A stretch of DNA of 64,000 nucleotides from Virgibacillus halotolerans (GTDB taxonomy: Bacteria > Bacillota > Bacilli > Bacillales > Amphibacillaceae): NCBI RefSeq assembly GCF_016908515.1, contig NZ_JAFBEA010000005.1:62001-126000 (forward strand), given 5' to 3'. A model generated the notes under the pieces. That model was not told the origin of the DNA. It did no database searches and saw nothing but the letters and a program-made list of their open reading frames with translations. This document shows positions 44,496 through 54,733 of the stretch, piece by piece. Each line of letters starts with the position of its first letter. Within the stretch, counting starts at the first letter, position 1. The translations under genes were made by a program, and so were the position numbers.

Positions 44496-46238
44496 ATGGT
44501 AAAGAAACTTGATAAAGTAGATGTCGTCACTGTTGGATCTGGTTGGTCTGGTGGCATTGTAGCAGCGGAACTAAGCAAAAAGGGATACCAAGTCCTTGTA
44601 CTAGAAAGAGGTCAATATAAAAAACAGGAGGATTTTGTAGGTACCAAGGATGAACTCCGCTTTTCCTTGCGTTATGATTTGATGCAAGACTTAAGCAAGG
44701 ATACCATTACATCTAGAAATTATATGGATGAAAAGGCCTTGCCCGTGCGCAACAATGACCAAGCAAGACTTGGCTCCAATACTGGTGGCGCCGGCGTTCA
44801 CTGGAATGGCATCAGCTTTCGGTGGTTGCCCTATGATTTTGAAATTTACAGTAAAACTGTTGAACGCTATGGGAAGGAGAAAATTCCAGATGAAGTAACC
44901 ATTCAAGATTGGGGCATTACATACGACGAATTGGAACCTTACTATGATCGTTTTGAAAAAACTGCTGGTATATCCGGTGAGGAAAATCCAATAGGTCCCA
45001 AGCGTTCAGATAAATATCCAACTCCTCCGATGAAAGATACAACAGCGATTCGTTTATTTAAGAAGGCAACAAAAGAACTTGGTTACCACCCTTACCATAT
45101 GCCGTCTGCCAACGTTACAGAAACATATGAAAATCCCGACGGGGAAACGATAAATGCATGTATGTATTGCGCCTTTTGCGAAGAATACGGATGTGACTTT
45201 GGTGCCAAGGCCGACCCAATTATTACTGTTTTAGCTACTGCGGAAAAAACAGGCAACTATGAGATTCGAAATGAAGCTACAGTTGTCCGCGTGCTGCATG
45301 ATGGTAATCGAGCCACCGGTGTCGTTTATGTAGACACGAATACCGGAGAGGAATATGAGCAGCCTGCAGATCTTGTTGTGCTCGCTGGATTCGTCTTCAC
45401 AAATACAAGATTATTGCTTCTTTCCAAAATTGGCCGTCCCTATGATCCTACGACTGGAAAAGGTGTAATCGGCAAAAATTTTACCGGCCATTTCAGCAAC
45501 CTCTCTACTTACGTAGGCGCTCGCGGTTACTTTGAAGACAAGAAATTCAATACCTTCATGGGTACAGGAGCACTGGGAGCAACGATTGATGATTTCAGCG
45601 GGGATAATATGGATCACACGGATTTGGATTTCCTTCATGGTTTTGAGGTGCACTACAGTCAATTGGGAGCCAGACCGATCGCTAACAATCAGGTTCCAGA
45701 AGGGACACCTACCTGGGGAAAAGAATTTAAGGAAAAATCCCTGCACTACACATACCGGAATCTATTTATAACACCGCAGTCAGGATACACGCCAAAGAAA
45801 CATAACTATATGGATCTTGACCCAACTTACAAAGACTTCTTAGGCAATCCGCTCCTACGCGTCACTTGTAAATATACCGATCAGGACCGTAATTTAAGTC
45901 GTAAAGGGATTTCAATCTGCAAGGAGATTATGGAAAAAATGGGTGCGGATATTGTTGATACGGATGAAATATCTGATGATGTGGAATTCAATCATGCCTA
46001 TTATACCGATCACTTCCTAGGTGGCGTGATCATGGGAAGCGATCCAGAAACTTCTGCTGTGAATACTTATTCCCAAATGTGGGATATGGAAAACTTATTT
46101 GTCGTAGGAGGCTCCTCTTTTCCGCACAACAGTAATTACAATCCAACTGGAACCATTGGAGCATTTGCCTATCGTGCAGCAGATGGAATGATAAAATACC
46201 TCGATAATGGAGGCGGATTGGTGGAAAAGGGTAAATAA
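44496..46238 (+). CDS. GMC-family oxidoreductase (gluconate 2-dehydrogenase-like large subunit)
   Basis: 580 residues. The FAD dinucleotide motif is VGSGWSGGIVAAELSKKG. A Cys-rich CMYCAFCEEYGCDFGAK stretch is typical of the gluconate/sorbitol dehydrogenase branch, and the C-terminal NPTGTIGAFAYR carries GMC active-site residues. It oxidises a sugar or sugar acid and would leave the cell bound to the Tat-exported small subunit. The usual cytochrome c subunit is not encoded here, so the electron acceptor is unknown. Confidence 0.85.
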   Translation: MVKKLDKVDVVTVGSGWSGGIVAAELSKKGYQVLVLERGQYKKQEDFVGTKDELRFSLRYDLMQDLSKDTITSRNYMDEKALPVRNNDQARLGSNTGGAGVHWNGISFRWLPYDFEIYSKTVERYGKEKIPDEVTIQDWGITYDELEPYYDRFEKTAGISGEENPIGPKRSDKYPTPPMKDTTAIRLFKKATKELGYHPYHMPSANVTETYENPDGETINACMYCAFCEEYGCDFGAKADPIITVLATAEKTGNYEIRNEATVVRVLHDGNRATGVVYVDTNTGEEYEQPADLVVLAGFVFTNTRLLLLSKIGRPYDPTTGKGVIGKNFTGHFSNLSTYVGARGYFEDKKFNTFMGTGALGATIDDFSGDNMDHTDLDFLHGFEVHYSQLGARPIANNQVPEGTPTWGKEFKEKSLHYTYRNLFITPQSGYTPKKHNYMDLDPTYKDFLGNPLLRVTCKYTDQDRNLSRKGISICKEIMEKMGADIVDTDEISDDVEFNHAYYTDHFLGGVIMGSDPETSAVNTYSQMWDMENLFVVGGSSFPHNSNYNPTGTIGAFAYRAADGMIKYLDNGGGLVEKGK

Positions 46239-46250
46239 AATCAAAAACAT

Positions 46251-46297
46251 AGAACAACAGGGGGAAGCGGTCTGTACCACTTCCCCCTGTTGTTTTC
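46251..46297 (+). terminator. Terminator of the GMC dehydrogenase operon
   Basis: AACAACAGGGGGAAG pairs with CTTCCCCCTGTTGTT, then TTT. It may also serve the convergent glcD-like gene. Confidence 0.85.
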
Positions 46298-46317
46298 ACA
46301 TATCATGCCCACTATCT

Positions 46318-47685
46318 TTAATCTAAATCGATTACTTTCCCAGGATTTAACAAATCCTTTGGATCCAGCGCCGTTTTAATCTTACGCATCACATTTAGTG
46401 CCGCTCCGTGTTCTCTTTCCTGATATTTTTGTTTTCCTACACCTACCCCATGCTCACCAGTACATGTACCACCCCTGATAAGTGCATAATCCACGATTCG
46501 CTCATTGACTTCATTAGCCTTTTCAATATCTGTTGGATCGTTGACATTAATCATTAATAAAATATGATAATTACCATCCCCAACATGACCGACAATGCCG
46601 CCCACAAGTCCAGATGCTTCAATCGCTTCTCTTGCATCTTTAATCGCACCTGCCATTTCAGATATAGGTAGACAAACATCTGTAACCATTTGCTTTTTAC
46701 CCGGGTTTCCATGGATATACGCATAGGCTGCATTATGACGCGCTTCCCATAAACGATTTCTTGCTGCAGTATCTGTTTCGAAAGACAGTTCCTGGCAATG
46801 ATAATCGTTTACAATTTCACGAGTAAAATCAACATCCTGCTGTAAACCTGCTTCATTTCCATGAAACTCGAGAAACAATGTGGGGACTTCTTTGTAATCT
46901 GTTTCACTATACAAATTAATTTGCTTCATCGAATGTTCATCAACCAGTTCTACTCTTGCAACTGGAATACCAGCCTGCAAAATACCTATGACTGCATCCA
47001 CCGCGTCATGTACCGTATTAAATGCCGCTCTTCCTGCAGCCGTATGTTCCGGAATACCATACACCTTGAGGGTCAACTCTGTAAAACATCCAAGTGTTCC
47101 TTCAGAACCAACAAAAATACCATTCAAATGATAACCGGAGGAAGATTTTGCAGCTAAATTTCCTGTATGAATAATCGTCCCATCCGCTAACACAACTTCT
47201 AAGTCGCGGACATTATCGCGCATGATACCGTATTTTACAGAAGTTGTTCCACTTGCATTTGTTGCTGCCATTCCCCCAAGCGTAGCGTCTGCACCGGGAT
47301 CAACGGAGAAAAACAAACCATGTTTTTTCAACTCTTTATCAAGTTGTGTCCGGGTCACCCCAGGCTGAACCGTAACAAGGAAATCTTCTGCCTTCACTTC
47401 TAAAACCTTATTCATCAGGGAGAAATCTATCATAATACCTTGCTCATAAGGAATCATATTCCCTTCCAGACTGGAGCCTAATCCAAATGGAACGACAGGC
47501 GTTTGATACGTGTTCGCCAGTTTAATCACTTCACTGACCTCTTCCGCATTTTCCGGAAACACAACAACATCCGGTAAATGGGGCGTATGATAGGATTCAT
47601 CTCTACTGTGTTGCGCGAGCACCGTTTCGTTCTTCGTTACACGTTCTGGTGTAAGTACCTGTTGTAGTTCTTCAAAAAGTTCCAT
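46318..47685 (-). CDS. glcD: FAD-binding 2-hydroxyacid oxidase, GlcD family
   Basis: 455 residues. The PCMH-type FAD domain has VVPFGLGSSLEGNM and DPGADATLGGMAATNASGTTSVKYG. The C-terminal vanillyl-alcohol-oxidase-like domain ends in GGTCTGEHGVGVGK. Enzymes of this type oxidise glycolate or D-lactate; B. subtilis GlcD (YsfC) is similar. GlcE and GlcF partners are not adjacent, so it may act alone as a D-lactate dehydrogenase. Monocistronic. Confidence 0.85.
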   Translation of the reverse strand: MELFEELQQVLTPERVTKNETVLAQHSRDESYHTPHLPDVVVFPENAEEVSEVIKLANTYQTPVVPFGLGSSLEGNMIPYEQGIMIDFSLMNKVLEVKAEDFLVTVQPGVTRTQLDKELKKHGLFFSVDPGADATLGGMAATNASGTTSVKYGIMRDNVRDLEVVLADGTIIHTGNLAAKSSSGYHLNGIFVGSEGTLGCFTELTLKVYGIPEHTAAGRAAFNTVHDAVDAVIGILQAGIPVARVELVDEHSMKQINLYSETDYKEVPTLFLEFHGNEAGLQQDVDFTREIVNDYHCQELSFETDTAARNRLWEARHNAAYAYIHGNPGKKQMVTDVCLPISEMAGAIKDAREAIEASGLVGGIVGHVGDGNYHILLMINVNDPTDIEKANEVNERIVDYALIRGGTCTGEHGVGVGKQKYQEREHGAALNVMRKIKTALDPKDLLNPGKVIDLD

Positions 47686-47756
47686 ATGTAAAACATCTCC
47701 TTTTTTATTATTTCACCATGAATACCCTTACATACACCTCTGCTGAATCCCATAAA

Positions 47757-48319
47757 AAGCTGTTTTCGTATACTTTATTACTATTGATATAAACTGCACT
47801 GTAATAGTTGATTTCCGCTCCGGTCAGTCGCTTTCCGCGGGCAACGCTTCAACTTCCTCGGAAGCAAAACCCACTTCCTGCGGGATTTTCAGCTGGGACT
47901 GCGCTAACTCGTCCCACCATAAAGACTTGTTGCTTATCCCGCTGGAGTCGACTGCCCGCCGCTACGGTAAGCATTCCTAAACTGCAATAAAGCAATTGAT
48001 AACACATTGCTATAGTAACAGCGTAGGAAATACACGAAGACTCCTGTGGGAACAGCGAAGACGATGAGACCCCACAACGTTCTTTGCGAGGCAGACTAAG
48101 TACGCCACGTCCTATGGCAACGTCTGCACTAGCACTTCCTGTGCGTCGAAGGCTCAGCGCGAGCCCGCGGAAAGCGAAGTGGATTTCCGAAGCGGTAAGA
48201 CAAGAAACCCAATTTGGTCGCAAGTTATACCTGTTTTAAATATTTATTACTAAAAAAAAGCAACAATTTTTCGATAGGACGAACCCAGGGTGTAGTCCCA
48301 ATCTTTTAGGAAACAGCTT
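47757..48319. repeat. Composite palindromic repeat element E with perfect 9-bp terminal inverted repeats
   Basis: AAGCTGTTT (47757-47765) and AAACAGCTT (48311-48319) bound a 563-bp element. Inside are a left unit (about 47811-47976) and an inverted right unit (about 48024-48202) of the same family as elements A-D. No transposase frame is present, so it would be non-autonomous. The 63-bp copy at 34370-34432 has the same ends. Confidence 0.75.
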
Positions 48320-48408
48320 CATATCTTGAGTAATATCCTACTTTTTATTTTATCATAAAATCTTAATAGTCGCATTCGCTTTACTTTTGGAAAGTATTCA
48401 ATTATTAC

Positions 48409-48437
48409 TTGACATTATTCAACAACACATATATGCT
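48409..48437 (+). promoter_or_regulatory. Promoter of the S-box transcript
   Basis: TTGACA at 48409-48414, 17 bp, then TATGCT at 48432-48437. The aptamer begins about 40 bp after the predicted start. Confidence 0.6.
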
Positions 48438-48480
48438 ATGAACAATATAAAGTTCAGAAATAAAAATTAAATATGTAATT

Positions 48481-48632
48481 TCTTATCCAGAGAGGTGGAG
48501 GGACTGGCCCTTAGATACCTCGGCAACAGACTGATCACAGTACTGTGCCAATTCCAGAAGCGTAAAGCTTGCAGATAAGAAGAGCATTAGCCTTGGTGCC
48601 AAAACCTCTTCTTATTAAAAGAAGGGGTTTTT
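48481..48632 (+). ncRNA. SAM-I (S-box) riboswitch
   Basis: P1 is TCTTATC/GATAAGA (48481 and 48574). The core reads AGAGAGGTGGAGGGACTGGCC, then CGGCAACAG and GTGCCAATTCC, the S-box signature. A terminator, AACCTCTTC/GAAGGGGTT with a T-run, follows at 48602-48632. SAM binding should favour termination, so the methyltransferase gene is made when SAM is low. Confidence 0.95.
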
Positions 48633-48693
48633 ATTATTATAGGGGATATTATTAAACCCCAGCACAACATATTTCAAGAGGAGGAATATAGAA

Positions 48694-49743
48694 ATGAAGC
48701 GGACTTTAGCAGAACGTTTACAGGATGGACCAGTAATCGCGGGAGAAGGGTATTTGTTTGAATTAGAACGAAGAGGTTATTTACAAGCAGGTTCATTTGT
48801 ACCGGAAGTGGCACTTGATAATCCCGAAGCATTGAAGGAAACATACAGGGATTATATGAAAGCAGGTTCGGATGTGGTGCTTGCCTTTACATATAATGCC
48901 CATAGAGAGAAAATGCGTATTATCGGTAAGGAAGCATTGTTAGAGCCACTGAATAGAAATGCCATTCGCTTGGCAAAAGAAGTAGCCAAAGAGCATCCAA
49001 CAGAGGAGGCATTGGTAGCTGGTAATATTTCCAATACAAATCTTTTTGACCCGGAAGATGCTGCATCAAAGGAGAAAGTAAGGACCATGTTTGCTGAAAT
49101 GGTGAAATGGTGTAAAGAAGAAGAAGTCGATTATATAAACGGTGAGACATTTTATTACCATGAAGAGGCTGTCATCGCATTGGAAGAAATTCTCAAACAG
49201 GATTTACCTGCAGTTATTACATTAGGTCTGATGGGAGAAAACATTTTAAGAGATGGTTATACCGTTGATGAATCTTGTAAAATACTATCTGAAAAAGGTG
49301 CGCTTGTTGTTGGCATGAACTGTTTCCGCGGACCCGCAACAATGCAGCCCTATATCGAGGACATTCGGAAAAATGTGGATGGCTATGTAGGTGCGTTACC
49401 TATTCCTTACCGTACATCAGAGGAGAATCCAACATTTTTCAACTTACCTGATGGTGGATGCAGCTGTCATTTACCAACAGAAACTACTTTCCCAACTGCG
49501 CTGGATCCACTGTATCATAACCGCTATGAGTTAGCAGAATGGGCAAAAGAAGCAAGCGCAATCGGCGTAAATTATATCGGACTATGCTGTGGTGCTTCAC
49601 CTGCTATGCTTCGCGCTGTAGCGGAAGCAGTGGGAGTCGAAGCAATTAATTCGAAATATTCCCCTGATATGGAGAAACATTTCTTATTCGGAAAAGATGA
49701 AACACTAAAAGCGCACAATTTGGACTACCGGACGAAGGCTTAA
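48694..49743 (+). CDS. Homocysteine S-methyltransferase (BHMT/MetH N-terminal family)
   Basis: 349 residues of the TIM-barrel homocysteine-binding fold. The zinc ligands are the Cys in VGMNCFRGP and the adjacent pair in YIGLCCGAS. It makes methionine from homocysteine with a methyl donor such as betaine or S-methylmethionine; the donor cannot be told from sequence. It is controlled by the S-box upstream. AAGAGGAGG precedes the ATG. A terminator hairpin lies at 49790-49833. Confidence 0.88.
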   Translation: MKRTLAERLQDGPVIAGEGYLFELERRGYLQAGSFVPEVALDNPEALKETYRDYMKAGSDVVLAFTYNAHREKMRIIGKEALLEPLNRNAIRLAKEVAKEHPTEEALVAGNISNTNLFDPEDAASKEKVRTMFAEMVKWCKEEEVDYINGETFYYHEEAVIALEEILKQDLPAVITLGLMGENILRDGYTVDESCKILSEKGALVVGMNCFRGPATMQPYIEDIRKNVDGYVGALPIPYRTSEENPTFFNLPDGGCSCHLPTETTFPTALDPLYHNRYELAEWAKEASAIGVNYIGLCCGASPAMLRAVAEAVGVEAINSKYSPDMEKHFLFGKDETLKAHNLDYRTKA

Positions 49744-49789
49744 TCAAGGACTGTTTTATCGCAGCTTTGGCGAGGCATAATAAAAACAA

Positions 49790-49833
49790 GGAAACTTTAG
49801 ATGCAACGCTTCGATCTAAAGTTTCCTTGTTTT
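49790..49833. terminator. Bidirectional terminator
   Basis: AAGGAAACTTTAGAT pairs with ATCTAAAGTTTCCTT between the convergent methyltransferase and PC4-like genes. Confidence 0.85.
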
Positions 49834-49834
49834 C

Positions 49835-50050
49835 CTATATTTCCTGTAGCTTTGTCTTTAATTCTTGCAGTTCCTCTTTCGTTAAGGTGACACCTTTACC
49901 CATTTTAGCTTTATCTGGCGCCCAGTCCCTTAGATCATATTTTGGGTCCCTACCATTCCAGCTCACGAGGTTAAGCTCCTTTGTCCAACCCTTTGGCGAT
50001 TCTGACAAGACTGCAACTGTTTCAATGATCTCATACTTCAGCTCTGCCAT
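49835..50050 (-). CDS. YdbC-like PC4 single-stranded DNA-binding protein
   Basis: 71 residues. The motif GWTKELNLVSWNGRDPKYDLRDW and a C-terminal helix (LTKEELQELKTKL) match bacterial PC4-like proteins such as Lactococcus YdbC, which bind single-stranded DNA as dimers. The second of two tandem ATGs, at 50050, is best placed after GGAGG. Confidence 0.8.
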   Translation of the reverse strand: MAELKYEIIETVAVLSESPKGWTKELNLVSWNGRDPKYDLRDWAPDKAKMGKGVTLTKEELQELKTKLQEI

Positions 50051-50082
50051 CATATACCTCCTTAACGGGGACTGTCCCCTTG

Positions 50083-51345
50083 CTAATCTCGTGTTTGTCC
50101 ATCACCTTGAATGATAATTTTACTGGAGGTTAGTGCTTGTAATCCCATTGGACCTCTTGCATGAAGCTTCTGTGTGCTAATGCCAATTTCAGCACCATAA
50201 CCGAATTCAAACCCGTCCGTGAACCTCGTGGAAGCATTATGATAAACCGCTGCTGCATCAACTTTTTGCAAGAATGCTGCTGCGTGTGCATCATCCCTCG
50301 TAATAATAGCTTCAGAATGCTTCGTACCATATTGATTGATGTGCCCAATGGCTTCTTCCACGTTTCCAACTACTTTTATCCTGATAGACAATCCGAGAAA
50401 CTCATTATACCAATCTTCTTCTGTCGTTGCATTTACTTCGGGAAAAGATGCACAAACTTTTTCATCACCATAAATCGCCACACTGTTTTCCTTTAACTTT
50501 TCGAGTAACTGCGCGCCATATTGGTTAAACCATTTTTCATGAATGAGCACCGCTTCAATTGCATTACAAACAGATGGACGCTGCATTTTCGCATTTAGCA
50601 CAATCTCCTCAGCCATTGTTTGTTCCGCTGTTTCATCAATATAAACATGACAATTCCCTGCCCCTGTTTCAATTACAGGTACCGTGGATTCACAAATAAC
50701 CGTATCAATTAATTTCTTTCCACCTCTAGGTATAAGTACATCCAGATAATCATTCAGTTTAAATAGTTCTTTTGCAGTCTCTCTGCTTGTATCTTCAATT
50801 AATTGAACAGTATCAACTGGTAACGCACTTTTGCCCAGTGCATGATGAATCGATTGGACAAGTGCCATATTAGAACACTTAGCAGAAGAACTTCCTCTTA
50901 AAATAACCGCATTTCCGGTTTTCAAATTAAGTGTCGCCGCGTCAATCGTTACATTTGGTCTTGCTTCATAAATCATACCGATTACACCGATGGCAACACG
51001 TTTCTTTTGAATGAGTAAACCGTTGTCTTTTTCAATTTTCTCAAGTACTTCGCCAATTGGATCTTTCATGTCAACAAGCAAACCAATTGCTTGTGCCATA
51101 TCGTTTATCCTAGTTTCCGTTAACAAAATTCGATCAAGCATAGCATCCGTAAGCCCATTTTCTTTTCCAGCTTGAATATCCTTTGCGTTTTCCTCTAAAA
51201 TAACAGCCTGATCTTTCAGCAATTGTTCTGCAATCAAGCCCAATGCTTTGTTTTTCTGCCCTGTTGTTACCCCAGCTAGTAAATAACTGGCCGTTTTTGC
51301 CGCCTGTCCTTTTGCCTTTACTTCACTCATCATCACTTTATCCAT
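50083..51345 (-). CDS. proA: Glutamate-5-semialdehyde dehydrogenase (gamma-glutamyl phosphate reductase)
   Basis: 420 residues. Family motifs include [28 protein letters not shown] and the catalytic Cys in [16 protein letters not shown]. It reduces gamma-glutamyl phosphate with NADPH in proline synthesis. The start is the ATG at 51345 after GGGAGG, 16 bp after the proB stop. Confidence 0.95.
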   Translation of the reverse strand: MDKVMMSEVKAKGQAAKTASYLLAGVTTGQKNKALGLIAEQLLKDQAVILEENAKDIQAGKENGLTDAMLDRILLTETRINDMAQAIGLLVDMKDPIGEVLEKIEKDNGLLIQKKRVAIGVIGMIYEARPNVTIDAATLNLKTGNAVILRGSSSAKCSNMALVQSIHHALGKSALPVDTVQLIEDTSRETAKELFKLNDYLDVLIPRGGKKLIDTVICESTVPVIETGAGNCHVYIDETAEQTMAEEIVLNAKMQRPSVCNAIEAVLIHEKWFNQYGAQLLEKLKENSVAIYGDEKVCASFPEVNATTEEDWYNEFLGLSIRIKVVGNVEEAIGHINQYGTKHSEAIITRDDAHAAAFLQKVDAAAVYHNASTRFTDGFEFGYGAEIGISTQKLHARGPMGLQALTSSKIIIQGDGQTRD

Positions 51346-51361
51346 GATCTGTCCTCCCTTT

Positions 51362-52162
51362 TTATTCACATGCATGAATATATTCAATCGATCGGTTAGA
51401 AATGTAGGTTCCATCACCCTCACCTTGTAAAATCTTCACTAATTTTCCTTTACCGCTACCAATACCGATAAAAATAGGTACACCAAGTGACGTTGCAGTT
51501 TTAGCAGCTTGTAATTTTGATTTCATACCGCCTGTTCCGAATTTGGAGCCTGATCCATCTGCAGCCTCCATCAATTCATCGGTAATTTCCTCCAAATAAT
51601 CATACCTTTTTGCAAAATCATTCGTTTTTGGATTTTTATCATAAAGTCCATTAATATCTGTTAAAATAATCAGTTGATCCGCATGAACAAACCCACTAAC
51701 TAATGCGGACAGCATGTCATTATCACCAAAGGTCAGTTCATTGATCGCAACCGTGTCATTTTCATTAATAATCGGCAAAATTCCGCAATCCAATAGCTCT
51801 GTAATCGTTGAAAAGGCATTTCGAAAACGCTCCCGATTAGAAAAGTCATCCCTTGTTAATAACAATTGTGCCGGCGTAATATTTAATTCTCGTAATTTCT
51901 CAAGATAGCACTGAATTAATAGACTTTGCCCGACAGCAGCTGCTGCCTGCTTCCTCTTTACTGTATTTGGTATAGAAGTGTAGCCTAAACTGGTGAATCC
52001 CGCCGCAACTGCACCGGAAGAAACCAGTATCACTTCATAATCTGCATATCGAAGCGTAGCAAGTGCATGAATATGATCATCTAAACGCTCATGATCAATT
52101 TCACCTTTCGCATTCGTTAGAGAACTACTACCAATTTTAACAACGATGCGCTTTTTCCCCAT
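51362..52162 (-). CDS. proB: Glutamate 5-kinase, short form without PUA domain
   Basis: 266 residues of the amino acid kinase fold: [11 protein letters not shown], then [30 protein letters not shown] and [15 protein letters not shown]. It phosphorylates glutamate in the first step of proline synthesis. Most Bacillus and E. coli forms are about 365 residues with a C-terminal PUA domain; here the protein stops right after the kinase domain ([12 protein letters not shown]). The loss does not look like a frameshift. No proline T-box is visible upstream. Confidence 0.93.
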   Translation of the reverse strand: MGKKRIVVKIGSSSLTNAKGEIDHERLDDHIHALATLRYADYEVILVSSGAVAAGFTSLGYTSIPNTVKRKQAAAAVGQSLLIQCYLEKLRELNITPAQLLLTRDDFSNRERFRNAFSTITELLDCGILPIINENDTVAINELTFGDNDMLSALVSGFVHADQLIILTDINGLYDKNPKTNDFAKRYDYLEEITDELMEAADGSGSKFGTGGMKSKLQAAKTATSLGVPIFIGIGSGKGKLVKILQGEGDGTYISNRSIEYIHACE

Positions 52163-52333
52163 TCTGACATGCTCCTTTTATGAATTTATATGCATTAAAG
52201 TTTATTATTATACATAAAAATGTATATTTATTCTTATTATTCTCATCTAACTACCTTATGAAAGATTTGCTCATACCGTGTATTTGCATTCTTAATTTCA
52301 CTGATAGGGATGTATAACATTTATAGGATATCA

Positions 52334-52391
52334 GTATAAGTACAACGAAGGCTTTCGCCATGAGTACTTGGCGATAAACCAAGTTTTCTAA
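52334..52391. repeat. Second repeat family, copy 2
   Basis: Matches 22982-23037: ATAAGTACAAC, GCTTTCGCC, TTGGCGA and CCAAGTTTTCTAA. CTTGG and CCAAG, and TCGCC and GGCGA, can pair. It is the only structure seen in the 367-bp gap between proB and the TRM11-like gene. Confidence 0.55.
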
Positions 52392-52529
52392 CATTTGTAT
52401 GTATTTCATTCATTATGCATAAAATATTCCGAAATGTCAACTGAATTATTAATTTTATCACTGCGGCATTACTAAACACCCCGTATCTTATCTAAAATGA
52501 ATTCGAGGTGCGTTAGTCACTTATCCTTG

Positions 52530-53495
52530 TTATTCACATACAAGTATTTGCCTGGAAAATGTCCCTTTTCTTGTTTCACAACGATCTTTTATTTGAAACC
52601 CTGCGTCCTGTATCATTTCATCGATGGTATCAATGGTTACCACAACTACTTTATCTGCGATTCGGCGCGCATGTTTTAAAATAGACAGCTGCGCTTCCGG
52701 CGAAGTATGTGTATAAACATTATATGGCAAATCAATAATTGCTACATTATAATGGGTTGTAATATCAGCGATTGCACCTTGACTTACATCCCCTTCATAG
52801 CCAAAGTGAGCGATGTTTTTCCTTGATCCGCTTGTCACTAATGGATTGATATCACGCCCAACAATATCAATATTCATGGACAATGCCTCCACAAGCACAT
52901 TTCCAATCCCGCAGCATGGATCAATTGCTGAAATTCCAACAGGATTTGGTACTGCAATATTCGATATAGCCCTTGCCACCCGTGTGCTGAGTGCTGTGGA
53001 ATAGCTGTGTGGTTTTTTTTGGTGAAGAAGCCAAATTGCTTCATTTTTAACAAGCCTGCCAAAATACAAGTGATCGTGTAAGCGAATCATACCAAAATCA
53101 TAATCCGGTTGATGTAAATCAAATTCTCCGGGGATTTCCCAGCCAATATCCCGCTCCATTTTCATGCGGGCCCCATAGTTTAATTTTTTTTCGTCTTCTA
53201 AACCTTTAAAATTAACATATGTCACCTTGAATGTGGATGTACCAAGCTGAATTTGTTTTACCTGTGCTAAAATTTCATCCAAATTTGCACCATCATACAT
53301 TACTTCAATTCGTTCCTTCATAAAAGGGCTTCTGCTTGGATCGATCCCTATGTCGCTCTCAATAAATTTCTTTTTTGAATCAAATCCAAAAAATGCGCGC
53401 ATCTCAAGAAAGCATAAATCCTGCTCCTCTTCTGTATATGCGTACGTATATATAAACGCAGGTGCCTGTAGATCATTCGTCAAATTTCGTCCCAT
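52530..53495 (-). CDS. TRM11-like SAM-dependent RNA methyltransferase
   Basis: 321 residues. The N-terminal half is THUMP/ferredoxin-like in position but diverged. The C-terminal Rossmann domain (UPF0020) has AIDPCCGIGNVLVEAL and the amino-methylase motif IIDLPYNVYTH. It probably N2-methylates a guanosine in tRNA or rRNA. The ATG at 53495 has its ribosome site overlapping it; TTG at 53483 is an alternative start. Confidence 0.8.
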   Translation of the reverse strand: MGRNLTNDLQAPAFIYTYAYTEEEQDLCFLEMRAFFGFDSKKKFIESDIGIDPSRSPFMKERIEVMYDGANLDEILAQVKQIQLGTSTFKVTYVNFKGLEDEKKLNYGARMKMERDIGWEIPGEFDLHQPDYDFGMIRLHDHLYFGRLVKNEAIWLLHQKKPHSYSTALSTRVARAISNIAVPNPVGISAIDPCCGIGNVLVEALSMNIDIVGRDINPLVTSGSRKNIAHFGYEGDVSQGAIADITTHYNVAIIDLPYNVYTHTSPEAQLSILKHARRIADKVVVVTIDTIDEMIQDAGFQIKDRCETRKGTFSRQILVCE

Positions 53496-53609
53496 CCTTT
53501 TTCATCACTGTCAATAGCCGTCCCATTATAGGTAACGGCTATCATTAGTATAGATGCTTATCACCATTTCAGCAATTTTATCTATCAATAATTCACGATA
53601 AATTCCTCG

Positions 53610-54665
53610 TCAATCAAGTACCTTTTTCCTAGTCTTTATCCAGAAAACCAATACGGCTAGGATCAGAACAAAGCCTAAATAACCTGTAATTGGATAAACA
53701 GATCCTACCAATGTAATGAACCCTACAAAACTAGCTCCAAAGGCGAGCAAGCCAATGATCACCACACTGATTTTAAACCTTGGTGTCTCCGGCTGAACAA
53801 AACGAACCGTGAAGGCATATAACATGCCTACCGCCGTATTGAAAATCATCCCAAGCAGCGCTATCGACATGAGGAACCCCATCACTGGTGATACTTCAGT
53901 AGCCAAAAGCAATGTTGGCATCTCCGCGCCCTGGATCTTATCTGCATTCATAAATAATCCTAAATTAATGAGGAAAAGCAACAGACCAAGCCCAATACCA
54001 CCTAATAAACCACCGCGACTGGCAATTTTCTCATTTTTTACCGTACCGCCAATAACTGCTAACATAGAAATACCTGCTACAATGTTATAAGATACATATA
54101 ACAGCCCACCCACAAGCCAATTGGGAGCACCTGATGGTTGTGTCATAGCGATCGTTTCCAGTTCTCCCAGGTTCGCACTACTTGTAAATATAGAATAACC
54201 GGTAATGATAAAAATCAATACAAGCAGCAATGGTGTAATCATACTAATAATTGAAATGACATTTTTCACATTTAAACACAGTGTTGCAATCACCAATAGG
54301 CTAAGAAAGAGAGCTCCAATCATTGGCGATATGTTAAATTGCTGCTGAAAAATGGAGCCACTTCCTGCGATCATCACTACAGATACACCAAACAGGAAAA
54401 AGGTCACTAAAATGTCTACTACTAAACCGATATACTTGCCACATATCTTATAGATAACTTCTTTATGTGAGGTTGTTTTTAAACGGGAGCCCAGTTGCAT
54501 GATTTGCATACCTAAGAAGGCAAATAAAAATGTTGCTATACCTGTTCCGATGATACTGTACCAACCAAAGCTCGTGAAGAATTGGAGCACTTCCTGTCCA
54601 GATGCAAAACCTGCTCCAACAATTAGCCCAATATATGCACCTGCAATTTGCAAAACTTTCTTCAT
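53610..54665 (-). CDS. YkvI-family membrane transporter
   Basis: 351 residues and ten helices. The start IAGAYIGLIVGAGFASGQE, with an unwound GAGFASG in helix 1, is shared by LeuT-fold amino acid transporters. It resembles YkvI of B. subtilis. The substrate is unknown. The start is the ATG at 54665 after GGGGAG. Confidence 0.8.
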   Translation of the reverse strand: MKKVLQIAGAYIGLIVGAGFASGQEVLQFFTSFGWYSIIGTGIATFLFAFLGMQIMQLGSRLKTTSHKEVIYKICGKYIGLVVDILVTFFLFGVSVVMIAGSGSIFQQQFNISPMIGALFLSLLVIATLCLNVKNVISIISMITPLLLVLIFIITGYSIFTSSANLGELETIAMTQPSGAPNWLVGGLLYVSYNIVAGISMLAVIGGTVKNEKIASRGGLLGGIGLGLLLFLINLGLFMNADKIQGAEMPTLLLATEVSPVMGFLMSIALLGMIFNTAVGMLYAFTVRFVQPETPRFKISVVIIGLLAFGASFVGFITLVGSVYPITGYLGFVLILAVLVFWIKTRKKVLD

Positions 54666-54733
54666 ACTTGCTCCCCATTTCAATTAAATCAAATATTAAG
54701 ATTATTTATGTAAAAAAGAGGGAATATTTATCC

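Noticed and set aside
47808-48223. Frames within element E
   Set aside because: Same reason: repeat-derived, in both strands, with no start signals.
52163-52529. Expected proline T-box upstream of proBA
   Set aside because: No T-box motif (GGTGGCACCACG type) or specifier-stem pattern is visible; only the short repeat was found.
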